64,000 nucleotides of DNA from Diadophis punctatus similis (GCA_023053685.1 JALIGW010000002.1:40136720-40200719), one strand, 5' to 3'; positions 46,541 through 59,590 are shown, counted from the first letter of the stretch. The notes: generated by a model not told the origin, from the sequence alone. Translations and numbers: made by a program.

Positions 46541-48190
46541 TTGCGTATTTTAAATAAATAAAAATAAACTAAAATGATATAATTGAAAATATACTTACAT
46601 ACAATAAATATATATATTATACAATGAATTTCTGGGTTATGTAGCTTCTAAGAAAAATCAGAGATTCTGCCTCTGGTAAATAGAAAAGATCTGTGGGTAT
46701 AACAGGACTCCATTGATGCTATACTGAAAACCACAGGCCAATATTTTGCAGACTCGGATGCAGTGAAACACTTTACTTACATTAGAGCACTTGGTTAAGT
46801 GGCTTGGCTGGTATAAATTATTTCTTTTAGAAAGGGGTATTATTGAAAATTACTCAGCACTTGTCTTTTATATGTTTTGGTTAAAAAAATGAAAGTGCTA
46901 CAAAACTTTACAATGGGATTCAGCTGTACAGTATCCATCTTCCAATTGTTTGAGACACCGTGTTCATGTCTGCATGAAAGTTTATGCAAAAATAAAGCCC
47001 TTAGTGATTCTTCATTTACAACCATGAAAAATGTTTTTCTCTTCGCTTCAAGTGTTAAATGGGCTGAGCGCGAACGGCAATGCAAATGGAACTCCTACTG
47101 CTCTGGCTGTAGTGTAAATAGCATTCTACTCTCAGATTTTGATGTTTAGGCTTTGTGGACTTGAGTAGTTCCCAGAAGAATTATGAACATAGTATCTTAG
47201 AAAAAAGCAGCTTGAGTTCTCTGTTTAACTGGACACTGCACACTGTCCAATTTAGTTAATCAAATATGTAGCATGCTTTCCTCTGGTTTCCCTTTGAAAA
47301 TGTTCCAAAAAGTATTCTAGAAATTCATAATAAAGACCTCAAGAAGAAAAAACACAACTGCTAGATACAGTGCTTAATCATTTGCTGTGACAAAGGCTAC
47401 ACAGTCTTTTCCCCCTGATGCAAATACTTCCATTTAACAATAATATGATAACTGCTGATCTCTCTGTGAGTTGGATTCACAGTCTAAGAGATTGCAGAAG
47501 AAGCAGTTAGAAATCACAACAAAGCATTTCAAACCCCAAATGTGTCAGATTCATTTTAATAAACTGCTTTTAATAGTCTTTAATACTATTCTGTTCAGGA
47601 TTTTGTACAGATTTGCTGTCCCATAGCAATTGACTTCATTGGTCTAGGATACCTGATTTATTGATTTTATTGGCTATATATTGTTGCTAATTCTTAAAAA
47701 ATGTCCTTGTATGGCTGAATGATAATCATGAATTTCATTTATACCATATTTATGCTTGTATAAAAGCATTGTCGGAGAAGTGAAATATATTAATTGTACC
47801 AGCAGCCCGAACCATGATATAAAACAGCTTTACTGATTACTAAGCATGCTGAGGAAACCAGTTTGTTTAATAAAAATATTAATAACGTGCATGAACTGCA
47901 AAGTAATAAACCTAGAAGGTAGAGATCGTCTTTGTCTGCCCTATAGTGGAATCAGAGGCATAAATACTCAGAAAGAAGTCTCACTGAGTTTAATAGGATT
48001 TATTCCCATTTAAGAATACAGAGGATTAGGATCTAAGAGACGGTTCTAGATTAAGAAATGCAATAGTTTTGTAGTTCTTCAATTCATTTAAGATTGCCTT
48101 TAATGGCTTGCAAACGCTTGTAATACGGATTGTACTGTATTAAATAACCTTGTTCCTAGTTTGAATGTCAATTTAGTTTAAAAGTTAAAA
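46541..48190. other. Intron 1, no clear feature
   Basis: AT-rich with no supportable feature. Positions 47930-48010 contain a decayed repeat-like stretch (GAGTTTAATAGGATTTATTC). Confidence 0.35.
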
Positions 48191-48194
48191 GCAC

Positions 48195-48375
48195 TGGGCA
48201 GAACTCCAGGAAACCATGAGTTTCAGTTCTGCCTTTGGCATGGAGCCAACTAGATGATTTTGGGCCAGTCATTTTCTTTCATCTCTTAGGAGAAAGCAAT
48301 GGTGAAGCACTTCTGAAAAATGATGCCAAGAAAACTGCATGGTTTGTCTGTCTAAATGCAAGGACTCTAGACTGA
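48195..48375 (+). mobile_element. Sauria-type SINE
   Basis: GAACTCCAGGAAACCATGAG, GATTTTGGGCCAGTCATTTT, GAGAAAGCAATGGTGAAGCA and GACTGACTTGAAGGCAC follow the Sauria SINE order on the + strand. The head is decayed. Confidence 0.7.
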
Positions 48376-48583
48376 CTTGAAGGCACAGGCTTCCTACCCC
48401 CCCAACTTGGTATCCTCCAAATGTGTGAGGCTACATTATTTCTGGATGCTAGTTCATTGGGAAATAATGAAGTCCTGCATGCCTGTAAAACATCAGATTT
48501 GGGAAAAGTTACTTGATGTGAACATTTATGTGATAAACATTATTAAAAACGTAGTGTGGGTAAAGCAATGATACTCTGTAGAC

Positions 48584-48719
48584 CACTTGTGTCAAATTCT
48601 CTGCGTCACGTTGCCGTCATGTAATGTTTTGCGATGTTTTTCCCATTCGTAGAGTTGGGGGGGCGTGGCCTGTATGTGATGCATCCGGCCCGTGGGCCGC
48701 CAGTTGTTATTAACTTCTG
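48584..48719. mobile_element. Short hAT-like MITE (CCCGTGGGCCGCCAG)
   Basis: It begins CACTTGTGTCAAATTC and contains CATCCGGCCCGTGGGCCGCC. A perfect 8-bp TSD CTGTAGAC lies at 48576-48583 and 48720-48727. The terminal repeats are imperfect. Confidence 0.8.
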
Positions 48720-48727
48720 CTGTAGAC

Positions 48728-50100
48728 TGTCCCTTCTCATTTCCCCTTGTTCCTATTGACAAAAATCATGTGTATCAGGTCATGTATGAAGATGTTTTGT
48801 TTAGGCAAGGCCTTGCATAAATTATTAACTGTTCATCAAACTATTTATGTGAATTGCAGTCTTGTTACATCGTTTCAATAATAATCTACAAAAAGGTATT
48901 ATTTATTCACTCAGAATGTAGGGCAGCATACAAGTTTAAACAAATTATTAAATTATTAATATGATAAATCAGATGGAAATTTCTTTATATGCATTCTTTA
49001 TGCTTTTGAAATATGACAGTTCGAATGATAAATTCATGGGTAACATAGTTTTGCAGAACCCAATAATTAAAGATGATAAAATTAATATGACATTAAGCTT
49101 TCTGATTTCTAAAAAGTGATATTATGATTTTTAAAATTAGTAGCATAAAGAATCCACTGGAAGAGGAAACAAAATACATTGTTATTTGTATATTCCATAT
49201 TTCCTCCAGAACTTAAGACAATATGCATACTCTGCTAGATTTTCAGAACAAATGACTTGCACGAAGTCCAAATCACTCTGAGAGCTTGGTAGCAGACTTG
49301 TCTGCTATTAACATTGCTGATTCTCTTTTTGTCATAAATGTGAGAAATGACATTTAGAAAGTCCTAAATTAGTGTGTTTCTTCCTTCTTGCCTTCCTTCT
49401 TTCTTCTTTATAGGAAAAGTACCCACAATATTATAAATGAGAATGGCACTGTCCCTACTAATAATAAAATCTTGAAAGATTACAAAACAAAACATTTTTA
49501 GCCAACAGCAAGATAATCAAATTGAAAAGCATGCTCCTTTCTGGGAAGAATATGCTAATTCAACCCTGACATATCTCCTGAAATGCAAGCTATACCTGTG
49601 AGATACCCAATATCATTGCTCTGTCACATTTTCACACTATACTCACAGCCACAAAAAAGCAAGAACAAGTTCTGATAGTGATCTACTGATCCAGTCACCC
49701 AGACAGCAGCAAATCCCAAGCACTTATGAACATATGGATCCAGCATTTCCTGAAAAACTCTGTCTTGGACCATCTCTCTACCTACCTACCCGATGTCCAG
49801 GGCACAGGCACATCCATGCCAAACCATTTATCTTGTATACGTGCTTATTAAGGAGAATGTAAGCAACCTTAATCTATCTTCAAGCACCCCCAAATTTATG
49901 ACGTTTAGATGTTCTTGCTACTCCACATAATATAATTATGATTACCTTTTTCAAAGGACTTTTGATATGTGGGATGGAGAGAAGAAATATGGTCTTGAAG
50001 AGGAAATAGGCCTTAATTTGGTTACAGAAGCAGCTCAGAATATTTAAAAATAGAATCTGTTGTATTTTTGCTCCAAATGTCAAGAAAATCTTTGATCTCA
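48728..50100. other. Intron 1, no clear feature
   Basis: AT-rich. A LINE/SINE tail-like piece lies at 48900-48960. No other feature. Confidence 0.35.
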
Positions 50101-50123
50101 TTATCAGAATGTAAATACATTTA

Positions 50124-50512
50124 CAGCTAGTCCTCAACTTATGAACTCAATTAAGCTCAAAATTGATGTTGTTAAGTGAGAAACTTGTTGAGTGAGTTTT
50201 GCCCCATTTTACGACTTTTCTTGCCACATTTGTTAAGTGAATCACTGAAGTTGTTAAATTAATAACACGGTTGTTAAGTGAATCTGGCTTTCCTATTGAC
50301 TTTGCTTGTCAGAAGGTCGCAAAAGGTGATCACATGACCCCGGGATACTGCAACCGTCATAAATATGAAGCAGTTGTCAAGCATCCAAATGTAAATTACG
50401 TGACCATGGGGTTGCTGCCATGGTTATAAGAGTGAAAAATAGTCACTTTTTTCAATGCTGCTGTAACTTCGAACAGTCACAAAATGAACTGTTGTAAGTC
50501 GAGGACGGCCTG
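50124..50512 (-). mobile_element. Tc1/mariner-like MITE, full copy
   Basis: It reads CAGCTAGTCCTCAACTTATG to GTAAGTCGAGGACGGCCTG, inverted ends with TA on each side (50122-50123, 50513-50514). It is 389 bp. The orientation is opposite to 52570 and 61644. Confidence 0.85.
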
Positions 50513-50519
50513 TATATGA

Positions 50520-52560
50520 ATTATGAAGTTCTGTAAAATACACAAAAGCACAAGATAATGGTGATACAAAGTTCTGTAGCTTCAATAAAATTCATAACTA
50601 AGTGCAGAATGTTTCTGAAATTTTATGGACTTTTTTTTCTGTGTGCATCGAGTTAAATTTCAGCATTGTTTTCAAGCACCATTAAATACCATTATCTAAG
50701 TACACAGAATAAGCTACTGAAAGTACAATGTCCCTAGCCAGGTACAATAATTCAGTGTCATCTTGTTCTGAGAAGTTACATTTTGCTCTTTTTCATGGAT
50801 GATGGATAGTGTTTTACAGACTTTCAATAGTCAAAGCATATTTATTATATATTTGGGTTAGGAACTCTGATTCACTGCTGTCACCTAGTAGCTGTCTAGA
50901 TTTTTTCAGACTTCGTATGGTACAATCACTTTCTCAATATAAATTAGTGGGCCATTCTTTAAACCTTGCAATATGTAATATTAAAAGTGACTTACCTTCA
51001 GAGAATCCATGTTTGGTTGCATGAATGGTAAGGATCTTGGGCTAGTTTCTGCACAGAAGAAAGCAAACAGAATTACTTTCAAAACAAGCTTATCTTGGAG
51101 ACTATCTATCCGCTAAATTCAGGCTATTTGGCATGTTCTACTGTCTTGATGGGCATGCATGAAAAAGTTTTTCTGTTCCTTATTGTACTGCAATTACTAG
51201 CATGTGGGAAAACAGTTTAATCTTCCCCTTGTTGACACAGGGTATCCAGAGACTATTCAACTCATATTTTAAAAAAATTCATCCGAACATCTGAATTTTT
51301 CCTAATGTATCATTGTCATTGCTTTATAAATCAGTCCGAATGAGCTCCTCATAATAAAGTGTGACAGTAGAAAGCTTGAACAGTAAAACTTTCTAATGTA
51401 ATAATTCTTTTTATTAAACATTTTTTTCATTAGTACAAAACAAATCTAATAAAAAAAGAAAGAAAAAGAAAGAAAAATATAATCAAGTGCAAAGGAAAAA
51501 ATGGAAAACAAAAAAGAGAAAGAAATAACTAAAGAAACTAAAGTAGATGATTTCTGGCCTTTTTTTCAGCAGATACTAACAAACCCATAATCTCTTGTCC
51601 TTCTTAACTATTCCAGAAATATCTTCAGCTCAGTTCATCTTTTTTTCAATTATTAATTCCATTACTTATCATTTCTTCTTTTTTTAATTTGATAAATAAA
51701 TACATTAACCTTGTTTTTCAAATATTTGCATAGTCTACGTTTAGCCTAATCATAATCAGCTTTTCAGATTCAAAGAGCTGGCAGTAAGAGAACTAATGTG
51801 CTCTACCTCTGGTAGTTATAGAACAATGTTTGTTTTAGTAGGTCTACCATATCTTGCCTGCAAAAATCTTATTACCATAAGATGTGAGCACACATTTTAT
51901 GTTGTCTAACATTTTTGTTGCCATCCACTGGTTATCTGGAATTTTGCAGACCAGATAATTAGCTGTAGTGTTATCCTCTTCCTTAACATATTTCTGCTTT
52001 AAAAAAAAGCTATGCTGCAAATGAGATTTACAATATACCATGGTGTATGTTTGGAACATTTTTATTGTTTCAACTCTGTTTTATGTAAACTAACTAAATT
52101 TGTGATGTTTCCCCAGTCATTTGTCTTCCAATCAAACGGATATTTATCTTTTGTGTTAGGTCAATAGAGTGCTATATTTCAGATTTTTCAACAGTGTAAT
52201 TGCTTTGTGCTATGGAAGATTGGAAAAAGAAACTTTACATTTTAAATCCTTCATTCACTGCATTATTTGAGATAAAAAGTTCATGGAACATATCTTTGAT
52301 TTGATTAGTGCTTCTCTTTTTTTTATAGTATGAAGGCTTCATTTTCTCACAATGCAGTTTTCTAAACAATCAGTTTCTGTGGTACTATGCAAAAGCCTTT
52401 TGTGTAATATTAAAATTAGACTTACAGAGCTACATTTAAAATGAACTAGCATTTCTATGCAGACCTGGGACTTTTCTTATAATAAAATTTCCAGATGGTA
52501 TTGCTTCAAACAGAACTCATCCCTTATAGCGTGTGCCTTTTTCCTGCAGGAAATGGAGAG
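50520..52560. other. Intron 1 with possible L1-like tail
   Basis: Positions 51405-51560 (TTTTTATTAAACATTTTTTT then A-rich purine sequence) resemble a minus-strand L1 3' end. No TSD was found. Nothing else is supportable. Confidence 0.35.
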
Positions 52561-52569
52561 AAACCAGTA

Positions 52570-52953
52570 CAGGTAATCCCCGACTCACAACAGTTCATTT
52601 AGTGACCATTCAAAGTTACAACATCACTAAAAAAAGTGACTTCAGACCATTTTTCACACTTATGACCATTACAGTATCCCCATGGTCATGTGATCAAAAT
52701 TCAGACATTTGGCAACTGACTCTTATTTATGACCATTGCCATGTCCTGGGGTCATGCAATTCACTTTAGCTGCCTTCTGACAAGCACAGTCAATGGGAAA
52801 GCCAGATTTACTTAATAACCGTGTTGCTAACTTAACAACTTCAGTGATTCACTTAACAAATGTGGCAAGATGGGACAAAACTCACTTAACAAATGTCTCG
52901 CTTAGCAACATAAATTTTGGGCTCAATTGTGGTTGTACATCGAGGACTACCTC
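52570..52953 (+). mobile_element. Tc1/mariner-like MITE, full copy
   Basis: It reads CAGGTAATCCCCGACTCAC to GTACATCGAGGACTACCTC, with TA on each side (52568-52569, 52954-52955). It is 384 bp and the closest to a clean copy of this family. Confidence 0.88.
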
Positions 52954-52959
52954 TATTGC

Positions 52960-54420
52960 AACCACTAGAAAGTTCATAATCAAGGCTATTGTCTGAGTTG
53001 TAACTGTGTAACAATCTCTGTTTTATACACCTGTTATACTCCTAGTTATAACACTGCTGGTTTTCTTGAGAGGAAAGTCTACCATTATATTTCATCAGAG
53101 GTAACATATTTACTTCATAATGTAAAAGCATGCATATAGACCCCCCAGATCCTCAATAAGACCTTCTACCAATGCAAGATTTTAGTATGTTACATAGGAG
53201 CTCCAACATAGGAGAAGAATGTTTCACTGTGCTAGTGGAAATATATTGTGTGATACAAGATTGATTCTGGATAATCTTCATCCTACTGGGGAATCTGTAT
53301 GACCGTGACATTTTCTAAGAAAATGTATGAATAATGAATAGTAAGTTGCAAATGAATAACTAGAAAGTACATGTGGTGTTAAGCTTTCATGGTTGTGTCC
53401 TGCTTTGTGCTTCCAGAATATTATGGAAGTTAAGAGCCTATTTTAACTTTTCCTAACCTATTTTCCAATAAACATCCTCAGAATGTAACTCCCCACTGGC
53501 TAGGAATTCTGACTAAGGGTTGTATTCTCAACTCACAGGGAGAACAATAGATTGGGAAAATCTTTTTGCTGATGATGATACTGGACATTTTTACAATACA
53601 GTATATACTGGATTTTATGGGAGGAAATAATTCTCTGCTCGAGAATTCTCTATTAAGTAAGGAGAAAAAAATGTCAGATGTCATTACATACTTCTTGCTT
53701 ATTTTTAGAATTTTGAAAGGCAACATTTGGACCCTTCAGAAATATGCACATTCTTTGTACAAATTAATTTCTTGTTTAAATTTTCTTTTCAAAATTTTAT
53801 AAAATCAAAGGGTTACACATTCAGAGTAGTAGTTGATGATTTAAATATTAAGTTATATTTTATATAGCATTAACTACATAATTCTTTAAGGATATTATCA
53901 ACTAACTAAAATGTATTACTTTCATAGAGCCACTTTGCCAGTTTCTTTAGCAATGTATTGAAAAGCAAAACATAACTCCATTACTTTTTGACATGTATGT
54001 CACAGCTGAATGATTTCATTGTGGTCTGCTAAAACTCAAATATGTCATGAGAGTCTTGCTGCCTTGTTAATCAGTATTGTGCTCTTTGTTAGATGGATCA
54101 GTTCTTGAATATGTATGGTTTGGGCAATGGAGTATAACATGCACATAGCAGTATAATTTTATTACTTTTACTATATGAGCAGTCTGCAACACTGCATAAC
54201 CATTCAAAGGCTCTTTGCGCACTCTGGAATTCTCTCAAGAGAAATTAAAGGTTACAGGTTTACAGCACACCAATAAGCAGGAAATATGCTTTTAAAAGTC
54301 AGTTAGTTTCATCTCCTTAAGTGAACATTTCATGTATTTTGGAGTGATTGAGAAGGGATGAAAAATGTATACTCAAGGTGGGGTATATAAATAGGCCTAG
54401 CTAGGGAAGATCATTTCTAA
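52960..54420. other. Intron 1, no clear feature
   Basis: AT-rich, with no supportable repeat or exon. Confidence 0.35.
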
Positions 54421-54424
54421 ACAA

Positions 54425-54545
54425 AATTCATTCATTCATTCATTCATTCATTCATTCATTCATTCATTCATTCATTCATTCATTCATTCTCACATTTCTA
54501 TACCATCCCTCTCCCTCAGAGGGACTCTAATGCACACTTCTCAAA
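54425..54545 (-). mobile_element. (ATTC)n array with LINE/SINE tail
   Basis: About 16 ATTC units (54425-54489) are followed by TCACATTTCTATACCATCCC and TCCCTCAGAGGGACTC, a reversed SINE or LINE 3' end whose tail seeded the array. Confidence 0.8.
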
Positions 54546-54869
54546 TTAAATTCTCAAAATAAAATGCAGTTTGGAATAGAGTTCAGCTCTGTGGTTTGCA
54601 GTGCAGTTTGTGACTCAAAAGTGACATATAGAAATTCATATATTTAGGAAAGTTTCTTAAAGAAACAAATACCTACTATTAAAATGGTAAGTTGATGCAG
54701 AATTTATTGGAATTGACTTCCTAATGAATATAAAAGCAAAGGATGTTATATATACTTCCAACCATGAACAAACTGTTGCAGAAGAATATCTGAAAACAGT
54801 AGCCAGGAACAAATGATGGAAGAAAACCTAATGAAATTCATTTAGGGGTATTTTTTTTTATTCTTGATG

Positions 54870-55335
54870 CTGAGATATTTATTTAATTTGTCAAACTTGT
54901 ATAAGATAAGTATAAACATGATAAACATCCTGAATACAGGATATGGATACGAATAAATGGGGACAGTAAGACAGGGACAGTAGGCACGTTGGTGCGCTTA
55001 TGCATGCCCCTTACAGACCTCTTAGGAATGGAGGGTGAGGTCAACAGTAGACAGTCTAAGGTTAAAGTTATGGGGATTTGGGGAAGTAACCACAGAGTCA
55101 CGTAGTGCATTCCAGGCATTGACCACTCTGTTGCTGAAGTCGTATTTTCTGGTATCAAGTTTGGAGCAGTTTACCTTAAGTTTGTATCTGTTGTGTTTTC
55201 GTGTATTATTGCGGTTGAAGCTGAAGTAGTCATTGATAGGTAGGACTTTGTAGTGGATAATTTTGTGTACTGTGCTTAGGTCAGACTGAAGGCGGCATAG
55301 TTCTAAATTGTCTAAGCCCAAAATTTCAAGCCTGG
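54870..55335 (-). mobile_element. CR1-clade LINE 3' end
   Basis: Minus-strand translation (55022-55321) includes LELCRLQSDLSTVHKIIHYK and YDFSNRVVNAWNALRDSVV, the C-terminal motif (VVNAWN) typical of CR1/Rex-type LINE proteins. The 3' UTR runs to about 54870, ending in ATTTATTTAATTTG. It is 5'-truncated; only 99 residues are open. Confidence 0.8.
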
Positions 55336-55384
55336 TAATTATATTTTATATATAGTTATATATATATATATAAAATAAGGCGTA

Positions 55385-55593
<209 letters not shown>

Positions 55594-55599
55594 ATATTG

Positions 55600-57162
55600 T
55601 CTCCACAAGTATATTAAAAGTAACGTCACTTTGTTTTGCTAGGAAGGATACAAAGCAAAGTGGCTAGCCATGCACATGTATGCAGAAACAGCCTAGAGCA
55701 GCTTCAAATGCAGTTGAATGATTCAGAAAGAGATGTTTGATACACTCTTCCATGCATTAAGAAGCACCTTTTCCAAAGGACTGGCAGAGCCCTGGGGCTC
55801 TATTTCAGATGTCTTTCCTCTTAGTGCTTACTCAGCCCTTAATGTGCAGTGTTGACTTCTAAAAAATCAAAATAGTTGTCTAGGCTTTCTGCTTGACTTT
55901 ATTCCTGTTTCTTCTTTTATTTGATGTTTCTGTCAGAAGCATGTCTTAGCACTAAACAAAGCCAAAGCACAGATCTAATTAACCCAAAAGCATCATGTAA
56001 TTTTGAGATTATATTCCTTATTTTCTCTTGTTTCCTTTTATTCTTTTCTATTTCACTTCTCACAGAGAGTTTCCTTGAAAAATATTTGTTGTTACTTGTT
56101 CAGCCTATTGCTTAATATAATTCAAGGCATTTCATAAATAATAAAAAGACTGTTAATGAAACTTAACCTTGGTGTGCGGTTTTTTTTTAAATCTTCTGCA
56201 CATTATGTTTGTGTTTTTAATATGCTATTTGTTAGTTAAAATTGAGTATATAATCATAAGCGGATAGAACTCTATGAACATGGAAAGCATATTTCAAGAT
56301 CATGTTTATAATTCTAATTAGACGGTTAATAAAACATTTTACATAAAATTGAGATGGTATTCATTAAATACTAGCTATTTTGAATATTTCTGTTTTTCTA
56401 GGCATAATGTACAGTACATGTTAGCTTTTTTGAGTGCCAAGTAATTGCTGTAGTAGAAATAACAGCAAAGTATGAATATACTGTATCATAAATTGAAATG
56501 AAATGGGCCAAGGGAAATATAAAGAAAATAATGGATATTTAGAAACTAGAGATGCTCAGCTCCCGCAGCTTAATTTGCTGAAAGCATTTGCACAATTATA
56601 GCCTAAAAATCTGTAAGACATTATAGCTATATGCTGCCTGCTTTTTAGCTTCTAGATTGGAATAATAGTCACCTCACACATTTTTTCTTAAATTCTATTT
56701 TTTAAATATTATATGTAGGATGCTAAGCATCTCCATGCTCTAAACTCTACAAAAATAGAAAAAGTTGGGGGAAGTATGCTTCATTTCAAATTCAGCATAT
56801 AGATTTCTCTGAAGAAGAGAGCTAGAACCGAGTGCACTTTAGTTTTATAAATCCTGTCACTTGAATGCTTGGGGGAATTTGATAGACTAATATTGCTATG
56901 TTTGCCTACAGCATTCACAAAAAAATGTTTGTATATACTTATAGATGTAGCCATAAACAGATAGACATATTCACACCTTAGACTTGTGAAAATTGCTATG
57001 TAATGTTTAAAGATGCAGAAGTAGGTCAACAAAGCTTGTAAAACTTTTTGTGAGTTGAGATGAAGCTTGTAAAATATCTAAGGTCTGAAAAAGCTTTAAT
57101 AGCAATTTTCTAAGAACCAAACACATAACATATTTGTCATCCATTGCTTCTACTTTTTACAG
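55600..57162. other. End of intron 1
   Basis: AT-rich. The pyrimidine tract and AG acceptor are at its right end. No repeat is seen. Confidence 0.4.
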
Positions 57163-57195
57163 GTTTTGAATCATGAGTGGCCTAGGTTTTCTGTG

Positions 57196-57285
57196 ATGCC
57201 ACTAGGAGCTTTTTTCACTGTGGAATGGACTGACAACAGAGTCTGGAGATTTGACAGCAGACTTAAGAAAACTCTGGAGCAGTGA
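57196..57285 (+). other. Upstream ORF in the PAM 5' UTR (29 codons)
   Basis: An ATG at 57196 opens a 29-codon frame ending at the TGA at 57283-57285, wholly inside exon 2 and 315 bases before the PAM start. If exon 2 is transcribed in full, this uORF could reduce translation of PAM. The peptide has no recognisable features, and its conservation is unknown. Confidence 0.4.
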
Positions 57286-57600
57286 TCTCTGCCTTCTTTT
57301 CATTGGGCAAAAGTACTCCAAAGGAAATATCTCTTTACTACCACCTACAATTCCCCCCCCCCTCCAATTTCTGCCACTTCGAAAGAAGACAGGGACAGTA
57401 TTGGCACATCTTTCTGATTTAAAGAATATCACCTTCTGAGACAGATGGTCTGTCAAATGCTGTAGGATGCCTGCAGAGAACATCATAATGAAGAAGAAAA
57501 TGGATAGTTGTGCCACTGCCTAATTGTCAGGATCACAGCCGATAAAGCTGCGCTGCCCTTTCCCTGCTGCCATAATAGGATCATGAACAGCAGGGTGGAC

Positions 57601-57692
57601 ATGGCTGGCCTTGTTAACAACTTGCTAATATTGTTCCTTATTTTTCAAAACAGCTGTTGGGCTTTCAGAAGCCCTCTTTCTGTCTTTAAGAG
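57601..57692 (+). CDS. PAM: PAM coding segment 1: signal peptide and pro-region
   Basis: This segment encodes residues 1-30 plus two bases of codon 31 of peptidylglycine alpha-amidating monooxygenase. Residues 1-21 (MAGLVNNLLILFLIFQNSCWA) look like a cleavable signal peptide, with a hydrophobic core L8-F15 and a small residue (A21) at the likely cleavage site. Residues 22-31 (FRSPLSVFKR) match the short pro-region of mammalian PAM, which ends in a dibasic furin-type site whose final Arg is completed by exon 3. The start at 57601 was chosen because it aligns with the mammalian MAG start and has a good context (G at -3, G at +4). An in-frame ATG at 57583 (A at -3) would add MNSRVD and cannot be excluded. 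The product enters the secretory pathway and matures in granules. Confidence 0.9.
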
Positions 57693-58789
57693 GTGAGTGA
57701 TTTAGACACATTTTGTGTTATTTATCAGTATTTGCAGCTTCACTTCAGGATCAATTTTGATAAATGTGTTACATGTTTTAAACAATAGCCTCTAATGGTA
57801 AACAACAATAAACTCATTTGGAAGGATTTAGTTGCTTATACTAGTCAATGGATGCTTGAAATATTCATTGAAATGTCACTGCTTTTCCTTGGTACATTAT
57901 TATAATAGCAGTAATTGAACTGTAGTTAAGTAATTTATTTATGGAAACTTGTGGTAACTCTTCTTCCTCTTGGATTTGAATAGCTCTTTTAAAGGTTTCA
58001 GACCACCTACAGCTTGTTAGCTTAATCTTTTACAACATATCTGGTGAAATTTCAGGATAGCACTTAGACTTATAGACTTAGGATGAATTCTTAAAGCAAA
58101 ATTAGCCTTTTTTCTCCCTTGCAAGACATTATGGTTATACAGTATGTGCAATGTACGTATATATGTATGTTCTGTATATTTTTGCATCATATCAAGGACC
58201 TGTTATTATTGATTTGAAAACATATTTTTCATGTAATGTCTCTAAACAATTCCATATAAAATTATGATTAAATTGATTGGACAAAAATTAGAAGTACAAG
58301 AGATTAAACAGTTGTTTACTAACGTATTTCGTGAATTGTAATTCAAGACCTTTTTCTTAGACTTTTTAAACTTTACACGAATGCAACATACAGATGTTAG
58401 TATTTAAGTTGGAATAGTAATGCATTATGTATAAAAGTGCTGTAATTTGCTAATGTATTATTGCAACATAAAATTTATTTATTAGCACATTTATGATGTT
58501 AACTTGACTAGCTAACAGATTAACAATATTAACAATATTAAATAATTGGTAATCTCTCCTCTCAAATTATACCTTTCTGCTTTTCATCTGTACATGGCAA
58601 TCTGTACATCTGTACATGGCAATAATATATTAGCTAATTATGTGAACTGGTGGCTAATTCATTTTGCTATAAAAGGGATACTTTTGAAGTTTGAAAACAG
58701 TAACAAGAATTAATAGAAGACCTTGATAAATTTTACAAGCCAATAAAAACATTTAAATAGCAAGTGTCATTATAATGTTCAAATTTCCT

Positions 58790-59152
58790 TTTTTTAAAAA
58801 AATAGTTTTTATTAAATTTATATACATTTAAAAACACCGAAATAAAAGCACAAACTGTACAACAAATAAATAAAACAAAAACAACAAAACAAAACAAAAC
58901 ACAATATAATCAAACAAAACAAAACAATACTGTTTATGCTGACAGTCATTCTAAGTTTATCTTACGGTGTCAGTATCAACAGTATATATTAAGCTTATAT
59001 GCTATATACGTTATATATACAAATAATATTCATATTTCCATGATTTCTCTTCAACATTATACTTCATACTTGCTCATCCAATTTATTAATAATGAAATCA
59101 TATACAGTATATATATTCCTATGATTATTAGTAGTAAATAAAATATTTTACG
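58790..59152 (-). mobile_element. 5'-truncated L1-like retroposon beside the exon 3 acceptor
   Basis: The block begins with a T-rich/A-rich run (a poly-A tail on the minus strand) and is AT-rich with AAAAC repeats. It is flanked by a perfect 19-bp duplication at 58771-58789 and 59153-59171. A long TSD plus a poly-A end is the signature of target-primed reverse transcription. The L1 call rests on the tail type and TSD length; no coding sequence remains. Confidence 0.65.
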
Positions 59153-59183
59153 TATAATGTTCAAATTTCCTATTAATTTTTAG

Positions 59184-59304
59184 GTATAAGGATGCTACTA
59201 GATCTAATTCCAATGAATGTCTTGGTAGCACCAGACAGTTGGTTCCAGTAGGTTTATCAGAATTTGCACTGGACATTCGTATGCCTGGAGTGACTCCTAA
59301 AGAG
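59184..59304 (+). CDS. PAM: PAM coding segment 2: start of the PHM copper monooxygenase domain
   Basis: The exon is 121 bases with acceptor TTTTTAG|G at 59183/59184 and donor GAG|GTAAAA at 59304/59305. With the two bases carried from exon 2 it encodes 41 residues (31-71) and ends in phase 0. R31 completes the pro-peptide KR site. SNECLG holds the N-terminal cysteine expected to form a disulphide in the PHM core, and FALDIRMPGVTPK is the first beta-strand segment of the Cu type II ascorbate-dependent monooxygenase fold. The copper ligands (HH, HxH, Met) lie in later exons outside the window. The match to mammalian PAM in sequence, length and splice phase is strong. An L1-like insertion ends 12 bases upstream of this exon. 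Confidence 0.92.
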
Positions 59305-59590
59305 GTAAAAACATATGCACAATACTAACTTGTACCTTATTTATCTATAGAAAATAAAATCATTAAGAGTTGAGTTGCATGATTTGGTACATCTCATTTG
59401 CAATAATTTCAAGACAGATTTCATAGGGAGCTGATTATTGTCATAGTTGCTGTTGCTGCTTTCGGGGTTTGTTTTCTAGGGTCACTGAAAATAGAGAAAT
59501 GATAATAATTAAAATAACATGTTTGTTTTTGGTGACCTCAGCAATTTTACATTTATATTGTACAAATAACAAACTTTGAAGATATTATAC

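Larger units (their letters stand above)
57163..57692 (+). other. PAM: PAM exon 2 (5' UTR plus start of coding)
   Basis: The acceptor is a pyrimidine-rich run ending TTTTTACAG at 57162, and the donor is AAGAG|GTGAGTGA at 57692/57693. The first 438 bases are 5' UTR and the last 92 are coding. An in-frame TAG at 57505 closes the frame upstream of the start region. The exon ends in phase 2, splitting the arginine codon of the pro-peptide dibasic site with exon 3. Confidence 0.85.

Noticed and set aside
46840..47149. Opposed frames of 81 and 90 residues, possible exon
   Set aside because: No splice signals in phase, no recognisable motif, and both strands open.
57508..57600. N-terminal extension of the PAM frame from 57508
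   Set aside because: That frame opens with TTG, not ATG; the first in-frame ATG is 57583 and the conserved start is 57601.
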